DNA of 7,156 nt from Caryophanales bacterium UBA6769 (lineage in GTDB: Bacteria; Bacillota; Bacilli; Bacillales; UBA6769). The DNA is taken from contig DKGN01000210.1 of assembly GCA_002453275.1 (NCBI GenBank), positions 1-7,156 on the forward strand, read 5' to 3'. The notes below the pieces were generated by a model. That model made no database searches, was not told where the DNA came from, and saw only the letters and a program-made list of their open reading frames with translations. The translations under genes were made by a program, and so were the position numbers. Of this stretch, positions 1 through 5,620 are shown piece by piece. Numbering within the stretch: the stretch's first letter is position 1; the number at the start of each line of letters is the position of its first letter.

Positions 1-1699
1 TGCTTGCTTTTATCGTTAAATACGCAATCTTTTCATAAAGTACATCCGCATACTGAACGGCTTCCTCTGTTTCCCAATGGATACCTTTCCGTGCGAGGAG
101 ATGATGCCATCCGAACGTGCCTAGCCCAATCGCTCGATATTTATGATTCGTGAGCTTCGTTTGCTGAATCGGCAATGTGTTGAGATCAATGACATTGTCT
201 AGCATCCGGACTTGGATTGGGATGAGGCGCTCTAGCACTTCATCTGTGACAGCTTGTCCAAGGTTAATTGAGCTTAAGTTACAGACGACAAAATCACCGG
301 AACGGTATTTTTTTACGATCGTTGCATCTTGCTCAACATACTCTTCAATAAACTCTGTTGGCGATTGATTTTGTGTGATTTCTGTACATAAGTTCGAGCA
401 GTAAACCATCCCTTCGTGGGCATTCACATTTTGTCTGTTCACTTCATCACGGTAAAACATAAACGGTGTACCCGACTCAAGCTGTGAACGTAAAATTCGC
501 TTCACAATCTCGATAGCAGGCACTCTTTTTTTAGATAACTGTTCGTTTTGAATGCATTCCTCATATCGCCTTCGCCACGTGCCGCTTCCTTTTTCCTCGT
601 CATATGCATCTTCAAGCGAGTAGCCCATCACTTCTCTAACTTCGTGCGGATCGAACAAATACCAGTCACCGCGTTTTTCGACTTGTTCCATGAAATAATC
701 TGGGATGCAGATGCCAGTAAAAATATCGTGTGCCCGCATTCGTTCATCACCATTGTTCAGCTTCAAGTCAAGAAAGAGCTCAATATCTAAATGCCATACG
801 TCGAGATACACAGCGATTGCGCCTTTCCTCGTTCCAAGCTGGTCGACGCTAACAGCCGTATTATTCAACTGTTTTATCCATGGCACAACACCGCTTGACA
901 TTCCTTTATACCCGCGAATGGAACTCCCGCGTGCTCGGACTTTTCCCATATACACCCCGATGCCACCGCCATTTTTCGAAAGCTTTGCAATATCTGTGTT
1001 ACTGTCATAAATCGATTGCAAGCTATCGTCAACAGTATCGATAAAGCAGCTTGATAATTGCCCGTGAGTTTTCCCGGCGTTGTTTAATGTTGGTGTTGCG
1101 ACTGTCATATATAATCCGCTCAATGCCCAATATGCTTCAAGCACGTAGCTTATACGGTTATCCCTCTCATCTTGCATGAGATACATTGCGATGATCATCC
1201 ACCGCTCTTGGGGAAGTTCATACGTACGTTTCTCGTGATCAGTCGCCAAATATCTTGTTGCAAGTGTATAAACCGCTGGGTACGTAAACAGCTCATCACG
1301 TTCAGGCTTGATTTGTTTTTCTAGTTGATTTATTTCTTGTTGTGAATATTTTTCTAACAAGGCATGATGGTAGATTCCTTCTTCAGTAAGTTGCTCAATA
1401 AGCTTATAAAAGCTTCCGTAGAGTGTTCCTCGCTCATAGCCACGATGTTCAGCTGCTTCACGATATAATTTTTGTAAATAAATGCGTGCCGCCAAAAATG
1501 TCCATGACGGATTCGCCTCATCAATTTCCTCTAGTGCAAGCTTTAACAGTACTTGTTCAACCTCAATTTCGTCTCTCGTATCCGTACACTGCTGCATAGC
1601 CTTTCGTTTATAATCATCCGTAGGAAGCTGCAAATGTTCATTCAAATCATCGATAAGATTAGCTACCTTTTGCTCTGAATCTAATAAATGTGTTGCCAT
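1..1699 (-). CDS. nrdA: Class I ribonucleoside-diphosphate reductase, large (alpha) subunit; 3' end outside window
   Basis: Reduces ribonucleotides to deoxyribonucleotides in the cytoplasm, working with a metal-radical small subunit. The frame is open from ATG at 1699 to the window edge, giving 566 residues; roughly 200 more are expected. Visible catalytic residues follow E. coli NrdA closely: Cys218 in QLSSC and Cys473 in VVCNLSSINLG form the redox pair, and NLCTEI carries Asn436, Cys438 and Glu440 (E. coli N437, C439, E441). NLCxEI rather than NPCxE argues for class I over B12-dependent class II. Specificity-site residues are kept: Asp225, Arg255 and Arg262 match E. coli D232, R262 and R269. 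The N-terminus is about 17 residues shorter than E. coli and lacks the VxKRDG strand of the ATP-cone, although the following helices (about 15-75) align. The start is supported by GAGGGGAG at 1708-1715, 8 bases upstream. nrdB is expected downstream, off the edge. NrdA versus NrdE naming is less certain than the class I call. Confidence 0.93.
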   Translation of the reverse strand, partial: MATHLLDSEQKVANLIDDLNEHLQLPTDDYKRKAMQQCTDTRDEIEVEQVLLKLALEEIDEANPSWTFLAARIYLQKLYREAAEHRGYERGTLYGSFYKLIEQLTEEGIYHHALLEKYSQQEINQLEKQIKPERDELFTYPAVYTLATRYLATDHEKRTYELPQERWMIIAMYLMQDERDNRISYVLEAYWALSGLYMTVATPTLNNAGKTHGQLSSCFIDTVDDSLQSIYDSNTDIAKLSKNGGGIGVYMGKVRARGSSIRGYKGMSSGVVPWIKQLNNTAVSVDQLGTRKGAIAVYLDVWHLDIELFLDLKLNNGDERMRAHDIFTGICIPDYFMEQVEKRGDWYLFDPHEVREVMGYSLEDAYDEEKGSGTWRRRYEECIQNEQLSKKRVPAIEIVKRILRSQLESGTPFMFYRDEVNRQNVNAHEGMVYCSNLCTEITQNQSPTEFIEEYVEQDATIVKKYRSGDFVVCNLSSINLGQAVTDEVLERLIPIQVRMLDNVIDLNTLPIQQTKLTNHKYRAIGLGTFGWHHLLARKGIHWETEEAVQYADVLYEKIAYLTIKAS

Positions 1700-1707
1700 A
1701 TTATCTT

Positions 1708-1715
1708 CTCCCCTC
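1708..1715 (-). promoter_or_regulatory. Ribosome binding site of nrdA
   Basis: The minus strand reads GAGGGGAG ending 8 bases before the ATG at 1699-1697. It lies about 40 bases downstream of the terminator, so it is transcribed only when the terminator is read through. Confidence 0.75.
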
Positions 1716-1755
1716 GAAAAGTGTTGTTGTGATCTCAGGGGAAAGAAAAGCAATT

Positions 1756-1788
1756 AAAAAACCGCCCATCCCGGCTGGATGAACGGTT
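1756..1788 (-). terminator. Riboswitch-controlled intrinsic terminator in the nrdA leader
   Basis: On the minus strand AACCGTTCATCC pairs with GGATGGGCGGTT over 12 base pairs, including two G-U pairs, around the 5-base loop AGCCG; a run of six T follows, partly inside the stem end. It sits between the cobalamin riboswitch and the nrdA ribosome binding site, the usual place for a premature terminator governed by the aptamer. The G-rich stretch GGGGTGGG at 1835-1842 could pair with TTCATCC of the left arm (seven pairs with G-U) and act as an antiterminator. That alternative pairing is inference. Confidence 0.85.
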
Positions 1789-1856
1789 AATAAACGATCG
1801 AAATAGACAATTCATTTCTCTCGCTTCATACTCTCCCACCCCGAAGATCTGAAACT

Positions 1857-2044
1857 ATGAAATGCTGGCAGGTCTCCTGACTTGTGCATCTACCTACTAA
1901 GGCCCTTCCCATACCGATAACTTTGGTACAGTGGATTCTCCTGTTCGTCCACACTTACAGTTGCGGGGGCAGTCCCAGATTCTCACTGGATTCCCTTTTC
2001 AGATGTCACTCACCATTATGGCGAGGACATCACCATCATTCACA
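1857..2044 (-). promoter_or_regulatory. Cobalamin (adenosylcobalamin) riboswitch controlling nrdA
   Basis: The minus-strand leader contains the conserved blocks of the cobalamin aptamer in the right order. After a P2-like hairpin (GATGTC pairing with GACATC) come AAAAGGGAATCC, then GACTGCCCCCGCAACTGTAA, then ATCCACTG, then TATGGGAAGG, and finally the B12 box AAGTCAGGAGACCTGCC. The closing P1 stem can form between TGAATGATGG at the 5' end and CCAGCATTTCA at the 3' end, with one mismatch and a bulge. Such riboswitches normally lower expression when the cofactor is bound. In front of a class I reductase this fits the known pattern in which the B12-independent enzyme is switched off while B12 supports a class II enzyme. 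The terminator about 70 bases downstream supplies the output. The aptamer call is very secure; the ligand form is inferred from the family. Confidence 0.96.
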
Positions 2045-2060
2045 TAACTATATGTAGTTG
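2045..2060 (-). promoter_or_regulatory. NrdR box, promoter-proximal
   Basis: The plus strand reads TAACTATATGTAGTTG, whose core fits the NrdR consensus acaCwATATaTwGtgt at most central positions and forms an imperfect palindrome (AACTATA/TGTAGTT). Its centre is 32 bases, about three helical turns, from the centre of the second box, the spacing typical of paired NrdR boxes. NrdR is the ATP/dATP-binding repressor of reductase genes. This copy would cover the predicted transcription start. Confidence 0.72.
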
Positions 2061-2068
2061 CTTTAATC

Positions 2069-2097
2069 AATATATAACACAATATATTGTATTTAAA
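2069..2097 (-). promoter_or_regulatory. Candidate sigma-A promoter of nrdA
   Basis: On the minus strand TTTAAA (2092-2097) is followed after 17 bases by TATATT (2069-2074). Transcription would start near 2062, just before the riboswitch and inside the proximal NrdR box. The -35 is weak and the region is very AT-rich, so other hexamers are possible. Confidence 0.45.
2077..2092 (-). promoter_or_regulatory. NrdR box, promoter-distal
   Basis: The plus strand reads ACACAATATATTGTAT, a close match to the NrdR consensus and a 12-base perfect palindrome (ACAATATATTGT) at its core. It pairs with the box at 2045-2060 across a 16-base spacer. It lies in the spacer of the proposed nrdA promoter, where binding would block RNA polymerase. 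Confidence 0.8.
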
Positions 2098-2136
2098 GGC
2101 TAACATAGTCTTTTGAAAAAAGCAATTCATTTTCAA

Positions 2137-2166
2137 TTGATTGCCCCTAGTAAGTTACGGTAAAAT
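2137..2166 (+). promoter_or_regulatory. Sigma-A promoter of the 59-residue membrane protein gene
   Basis: TTGATT (2137-2142) and TAAAAT (2161-2166) are separated by 18 bases, both close to the sigma-A consensus. The start point would fall near 2173, about 30 bases ahead of the ATG at 2203. It diverges from the nrdA promoter. Confidence 0.6.
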
Positions 2167-2202
2167 AGAACAATAGACTATAGAATACGAGGGGAACCGA
2201 TT

Positions 2203-2382
2203 ATGAATAAAAAGACGTATATCATTTTAATGTTAACAACTTTAATCATCGGAGTGTTATTATTAATCTTTCTGCCTCCAGAGCAAATGTTATATGTTTT
2301 TTTCTTACCGATAGTCATGTGGATTATCTACGCTATTTTAATTCAATTTGAAAAAGCAAAAGAGAAAAAGAATTCGCGTTAG
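2203..2382 (+). CDS. Small two-helix membrane protein, 59 residues, function unknown
   Basis: This is the only plus-strand gene I accept. The ATG follows GAGGGG at 2189-2194 with an 8-base spacer, and a good promoter lies at 2137-2166. The product starts with MNKKTY, has one hydrophobic segment at about residues 6-24, a short PPEQ turn, a second hydrophobic segment at about 29-48, and a charged tail (EKAKEKK) ending in NSR. That predicts two membrane helices with both ends in the cytoplasm. I do not recognise the family and see no catalytic motif. It diverges from nrdA without sharing its regulatory boxes, and its stop codon lies in the loop of a terminator. The ribosome binding site, promoter and terminator together make it a convincing real gene despite its size. 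Confidence 0.75.
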   Translation: MNKKTYIILMLTTLIIGVLLLIFLPPEQMLYVFFLPIVMWIIYAILIQFEKAKEKKNSR

Positions 2383-2402
2383 TTATTGTGCGAACTCTTT
2401 TT
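2365..2402. terminator. Bidirectional intrinsic terminator between convergent genes
   Basis: AAAAAGAATTCGC (2365-2377) and GCGAACTCTTTTT (2390-2402) form a 13-pair stem with a 12-base loop. On the plus strand there is one A-C mismatch; on the minus strand that position is a G-U pair, so the stem is complete. Each direction ends in a run of five T. It can therefore stop the 59-residue gene (whose stop codon is in the loop) and the phosphatase gene reading the other way. Confidence 0.75.
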
Positions 2403-2424
2403 CGTCAAAGCTTATGTCTACACG

Positions 2425-2466
2425 AGCTGCCACCACAAGGGGTAGCCTGTGCGGCTTGGCTTTTTT
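2425..2466 (+). terminator. Possible second plus-strand terminator
   Basis: GAGCTG pairs with CGGCTT, and inside that CACAAGG pairs with CCTGTG with bulges; after TGGC a run of six T follows at 2461-2466. The stem is imperfect, so this is a weaker backup to the hairpin at 2365-2402. The T run overlaps the stop codon of the converging phosphatase gene. Confidence 0.4.
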
Positions 2467-3226
2467 ATTCAAGAAAGGTGTCTTGTAATTGTCGTCTTCT
2501 AGCCTCTGTCACTCCTAATGCTTCCGAAAAATACTGATCAATCGAACCGTATTGACTTCGAATTTCGTCAAAAGCCGCCTCTAAATATTCTTCCCGAACA
2601 GCAAGAACGGCCATCAGCACTTGTAGTTCGATGTCATTCTTTAAATAAGCCCTAAATTGCTCTAATATTAGTTCGTTGAATTGTTCTCGATGTTCATTAC
2701 TTAACAAAAAGTCTTGCATGACGATCTCTTTAGAGACACCTAATGCTAAAAGAATAAGCGCCGATCCGAAGCCTGTGCGATCCTTTCCTGCTGAACAATG
2801 TTGAACCATCGGAAAATTGTTCGGTTCTAAAATGAGTTCAAATAACTTCTTGTAAACTTGTGTATTCTGATTTATAAGATCCCGATAATATGTCGGCATC
2901 ACCTCATCAGGTGCTCCTAGCGTGTGCAGCTTTCCAGCGAGAGCTAGGCCTTTAATATCGTTCCCTGCAATTTCAAGTTCTAGTGTATTTGCTCCTGTAA
3001 TGAGTGCATTTGGCTCTTCTTTTCGTTCAAAGTCCGCACGATAATCGACAATTAATCTAAAATTAGCGTCTTCAAAAAACTTAATATCAGAATCCGTTAA
3101 TTCATGAAGATTACCAGACCGGAAAAAATAACCTGATTTTACTGTCCGTCCATCTTCAGTTTGATAACCACCTAAGTCACGGAAGTTCGTTACCCCTTGA
3201 AGCTTCTCGCTATTTAATATGTGCAC
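2465..3226 (-). CDS. Tyrosine-protein phosphatase family protein (Y_phosphatase3 / PTP-like), 253 residues
   Basis: Predicted cytoplasmic cysteine phosphatase acting on phosphotyrosine/serine or another phosphoester; the substrate is unknown. Numbered from the GTG start, the signature HCSAGKDRTG lies at 143-152, giving the nucleophile Cys144 and phosphate-binding Arg150 of CX5R. Near the N-terminus are the family motifs NFRDLGGY (about 14-21) and FRSGNLHEL (about 35-43), then VDYR at 60-63. The rest is helical. There is no signal peptide or membrane segment. The frame extends to a TTG at 3247, but GTG at 3226-3224 is preferred: AAGGGGTG (3235-3242) is 8 bases upstream of it, while nothing suitable precedes the TTG. 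Length is usual for this family, which includes secreted and cytosolic phosphatases such as M. tuberculosis PtpB. It stands alone, with the terminator of the upstream gene before it and its own promoter. Confidence 0.88.
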   Translation of the reverse strand: MHILNSEKLQGVTNFRDLGGYQTEDGRTVKSGYFFRSGNLHELTDSDIKFFEDANFRLIVDYRADFERKEEPNALITGANTLELEIAGNDIKGLALAGKLHTLGAPDEVMPTYYRDLINQNTQVYKKLFELILEPNNFPMVQHCSAGKDRTGFGSALILLALGVSKEIVMQDFLLSNEHREQFNELILEQFRAYLKNDIELQVLMAVLAVREEYLEAAFDEIRSQYGSIDQYFSEALGVTEARRRQLQDTFLE

Positions 3227-3234
3227 TTCGTATA

Positions 3235-3242
3235 CACCCCTT
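3235..3242 (-). promoter_or_regulatory. Ribosome binding site deciding the GTG start of the phosphatase
   Basis: AAGGGGTG on the minus strand is 8 bases from GTG at 3226. It overlaps the codons that a TTG start at 3247 would use, so it argues for the shorter protein. Confidence 0.6.
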
Positions 3243-3263
3243 ATCAATAGTCGTCAAAAAATT

Positions 3264-3293
3264 ATTAAAATTCGCTTCTTAAAATAATGTTAA
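3264..3293 (-). promoter_or_regulatory. Candidate promoter of the phosphatase gene
   Basis: TTAACA (3288-3293) and TTTAAT (3264-3269) on the minus strand are 18 bases apart, placing a start near 3257. The region is AT-rich and follows the terminator of the protease gene, so a promoter is expected here, but these exact hexamers are tentative. Confidence 0.4.
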
Positions 3294-3327
3294 TATAAGG
3301 GAGCGTTTCGTTCAAATAGATCTCAAT

Positions 3328-3355
3328 AAAAAAAGAGCTCGCATCGTGCGAACTC
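3328..3355 (-). terminator. Intrinsic terminator of the FtsH-like protease gene
   Basis: On the minus strand GAGTTCGCA pairs with TGCGAGCTC (nine pairs, one G-U) around the 3-base loop CGA, followed directly by seven T. It starts 8 bases after the stop codon at 3364-3366 and separates this gene from the phosphatase. Confidence 0.9.
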
Positions 3356-3363
3356 CCTTCCTC

Positions 3364-5085
3364 TTAGGATACAACCTCTGTGTGATTTCCTGTCACGATT
3401 TCCTGAACCTCTTCGCCTTCAAGCGTTTCTTCTCGCATGAGTGCATCGACGAGATGATGAAATTCAGTTTTGTGCTCACGAATGAGTTGTTCCGTTCTTT
3501 GTAAAGCTTGTTCGAACAACGCTTGCATTTTTTCGGCTCTTTTTTCTTTCTCGAACGTTAACTGGAAGCCGTCCTGAAGCATACCGGTATCTACCATTTC
3601 TTCAATGATTTGCTTCGCTTGTTGCACGTCACCACTTACACCGATGCTGTGCTCACCGAGAAACATCCGCTCTGCGACACCCCCAGCGAGTATCATACTC
3701 ACCCGGTCTAGCAGCTCACTCGTCGTTGAGAGATGAAGCTCTTTCGGGATTGGTGCAACGTATCCTAGCGCTTGTCCACGTGGAATAATCGTTGCTTTTC
3801 TAATTGAACCTGGATTTGTAACAGCTGCAATGAGTGCGTGTCCTGATTCATGAATGGCAACTCTTCGCTTCGTTTCCATGTCATTCAGCGCACGTGAAGT
3901 TGTGCCGAGAATCGTCCGATCTAACGCATAATCAATGTCACTTGCCTCAATCTCAGTGCGACCTTCACGGATTGCACGTCTACTCGCTGTTTCAAATAGT
4001 GTGCTAATTTCTGCCCCTGAGAAACCCGATGTCGTCTCCGCAAGATCACTTAACGAAGCAACGACATTTTCTGCTAACGGTTTGTTTTTCGTATGAATAT
4101 CAATGATCTCCTTGCGACCTTGCGTATCAGGTAATGGGACTTGAAACGTAAAATCAATTCGGCCCGGTCTGAGGAAAGCTTCATCGAGCATATCTTTTCG
4201 GTTTGTTGCTGCGATAAATAAAATCTCATCGTTGTCATTGCCCCCGTCTAACTGAACGAGTAGCTCTGTTAACGTCTTCTCCCCTTCATCACTACCTCCA
4301 TGGGCTTTCCGTTTCCCTGCAAGTGCATCAATTTCATCAATAAAAATAACCGCTGGCTTTTGCTTGCGAGCATTTTGGAAAAGTGATCGTACGCGCGCAG
4401 CTCCAACACCGACAAAAAGTTCTGTAAAAGCGGCTCCACTAGACGAGAAAAAGGTTGCTCCTATTTCCTGAGCTATCGCCTGCGCGAGCAACGTCTTCCC
4501 TGTTCCCGGAGGTCCATATAATAAAATTCCTTTTGGCGGCTTTAATCCGACTTGCATAGAGCGCTTCGGATCTTTCATTATTGATAGTGTTTGCAAGATT
4601 TCTTCTTTCATTTCGTCTGGTAATCCACCGATGTCGTCCAATGTAATATTAGGCAATGGTGTTGCCTTCGAACGACTATTTTTCATCGATTTGACACCAA
4701 CGCCACCTTTACCTTGAAGAACGATAAAGGTGAGGATGAGTGCGATAAGCACACCCCCGATAATAATGCCTCCAACTGAGGCTTGGTTTGAGTACTCATA
4801 AGAAATATTATATTTTTTTATCCACTCTTCGACCATTTGACTTTCTGGTCGAACAGTCGTGACATATAAACTATCTTTCGTTTTTAAATAAAGTTTGCCA
4901 TTCGACTTTTCTGTCAGTTGTGCGTCCTGACCTTGGTTCGCTTGGATCGTTTTTTCCATTGTCGCAAATGAAACATCGACCCCTTTATTTGCATCAACGA
5001 TGATCCAGCTGACTGTCGCAATTGCGGCAACTACAACTAAGACGAGAATCGTAATCTTCGTTGTTAGTTTCGTGTTTGATTTCAA
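3364..5085 (-). CDS. FtsH-like membrane-anchored AAA+ zinc metalloprotease (M41), 573 residues
   Basis: ATP-driven protease that extracts and degrades membrane and cytosolic proteins, normally as a hexamer. Domains in order: membrane helix about 10-30; a short outside domain about 31-103; second helix about 104-124; AAA+ module about 145-395 with Walker A GPPGTGKT (191-198), Walker B VIFIDEID (246-253), pore residues FVG (224-226), and second region of homology Asn295, Asp301, Arg306, Arg309; then the M41 protease with HESGH (His412, Glu413, His416) and the third zinc ligand Asp486 in GVSGD. All catalytic residues are present, so it should be active. At 573 residues it is shorter than usual housekeeping FtsH (about 610-670) and is divergent in the protease half (GGVAER, HSIGVSGD in place of GGRAAE and STGASND), suggesting a second paralogue, not the essential ftsH. 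Start is TTG at 5085, with AGGAG at 5096-5100 ten bases upstream; the next in-frame ATG would remove the first helix. Alone between its own promoter and terminator. Confidence 0.93.
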   Translation of the reverse strand: MKSNTKLTTKITILVLVVVAAIATVSWIIVDANKGVDVSFATMEKTIQANQGQDAQLTEKSNGKLYLKTKDSLYVTTVRPESQMVEEWIKKYNISYEYSNQASVGGIIIGGVLIALILTFIVLQGKGGVGVKSMKNSRSKATPLPNITLDDIGGLPDEMKEEILQTLSIMKDPKRSMQVGLKPPKGILLYGPPGTGKTLLAQAIAQEIGATFFSSSGAAFTELFVGVGAARVRSLFQNARKQKPAVIFIDEIDALAGKRKAHGGSDEGEKTLTELLVQLDGGNDNDEILFIAATNRKDMLDEAFLRPGRIDFTFQVPLPDTQGRKEIIDIHTKNKPLAENVVASLSDLAETTSGFSGAEISTLFETASRRAIREGRTEIEASDIDYALDRTILGTTSRALNDMETKRRVAIHESGHALIAAVTNPGSIRKATIIPRGQALGYVAPIPKELHLSTTSELLDRVSMILAGGVAERMFLGEHSIGVSGDVQQAKQIIEEMVDTGMLQDGFQLTFEKEKRAEKMQALFEQALQRTEQLIREHKTEFHHLVDALMREETLEGEEVQEIVTGNHTEVVS

Positions 5086-5095
5086 GCCTTCTCAT

Positions 5096-5100
5096 CTCCT
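5096..5100 (-). promoter_or_regulatory. Ribosome binding site supporting the TTG start of the protease
   Basis: AGGAG on the minus strand is 10 bases from TTG at 5085-5083. An ATG at 5095-5093 lies right after AGGAG but is out of frame and too close to be used. Confidence 0.55.
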
Positions 5101-5123
5101 ATACTTCTAAACTAGTCTATTAC

Positions 5124-5140
5124 AGGTAGTCAGACTACCT
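5124..5140. promoter_or_regulatory. Perfect 17-bp palindrome at the protease promoter; probable repressor operator
   Basis: AGGTAGTC-A-GACTACCT has two perfect 8-base arms around one central base. It begins 3 bases downstream of the -10 box TATACT and covers the predicted start point near 5137. Since transcription would begin inside it, the RNA could not form the full hairpin, which favours a DNA operator for a dimeric repressor over an RNA element. The regulator is not identifiable from the window; TetR, MarR and GntR families all use sites of this kind. Confidence 0.65.
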
Positions 5141-5143
5141 TCT

Positions 5144-5172
5144 AGTATAAAGGAAAAAGCGTAGCTTGAACA
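5144..5172 (-). promoter_or_regulatory. Promoter of the FtsH-like protease gene
   Basis: The -10 box TATACT (5144-5149, minus strand) is a near-perfect match. TGTTCA at 5167-5172 lies 17 bases upstream and is a weak -35, as often seen at regulated promoters. The predicted start near 5137 gives a leader of about 50 bases. Confidence 0.6.
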
Positions 5173-5246
5173 CGTTAAAAAGAGGCAAACTTGACATATC
5201 TTTCAATATTTCGATGCTTGTTACTATCATTCAATATACATCGAGG

Positions 5247-5498
5247 TTAATTCATAAAATCGTTTGGAATTTTTTTGTTATTTCCAACAACTAAATTAAT
5301 AATTAGCCATGCAATTTGAATTATTAATGGAATTACAAATGCGATCAATAAAACTAAAAATGCTACTAATTTAAGCTCTGGGGTTTGAATTACACCAGCG
5401 CCATCAATCTTTCGCAGCCAAATGAAAGCTGTACCAATAGTAAAAAGAACAACCCAAAATATATTGGAAATCCACCAAAAAAGCCATCTTTTTTTCAT
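5247..5498 (-). CDS. Small membrane protein resembling DUF3923, 83 residues
   Basis: The start ATG at 5498 follows GAGGG (5505-5509) with a 6-base spacer. The product opens with a KKR plus an aromatic-rich helix (about 5-28, WLFWW then FWVVLF), then the loop RKIDGAGVIQTPELK (29-43), then a long hydrophobic segment (about 44-72) and a polar tail NNKKIPNDFMN. Two membrane helices are predicted, with the loop probably outside. The tryptophan-rich first helix and the D-x-A-G-V-x-Q-T-P loop match what I recall of DUF3923, a family of small proteins of Bacilli with no known function; that assignment is from memory and not certain. It has its own candidate promoter and follows the 116-residue gene at 122 bases. 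No clear terminator follows it. Confidence 0.82.
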   Translation of the reverse strand: MKKRWLFWWISNIFWVVLFTIGTAFIWLRKIDGAGVIQTPELKLVAFLVLLIAFVIPLIIQIAWLIINLVVGNNKKIPNDFMN

Positions 5499-5544
5499 CT
5501 TAATCCCTCGGTCTTATATTTTAATTATTAAATTTCTAAGTTCT

Positions 5545-5574
5545 ATACTACAGGATGGCCCTTTTAGTGCACAA
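5545..5574 (-). promoter_or_regulatory. Candidate promoter of the DUF3923-like gene
   Basis: TTGTGC (5569-5574) and TAGTAT (5545-5550) on the minus strand are 18 bases apart. The start would fall near 5538, about 40 bases ahead of the ATG at 5498. Confidence 0.5.
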
Positions 5575-5620
5575 CGTCTATTCAATAACTGCATCCAATT
5601 GTTTAGTATATTTTCCTTTG

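Noticed and set aside
548..1010. Plus-strand open frames of 80 and 101 codons inside the reductase gene
   Set aside because: They lie antisense to a well-conserved reductase coding sequence with no ribosome binding sites; their products resemble no family.
5124..5140. The palindrome as an intrinsic terminator or attenuator
   Set aside because: No T run follows it and the predicted start point is within it, so the RNA would lack one arm.
5190..5232. TTGACA on the plus strand as a promoter
   Set aside because: No -10 box at 16-18 bases; the nearest TACTAT is about 25 bases away, and no supported plus-strand gene follows.
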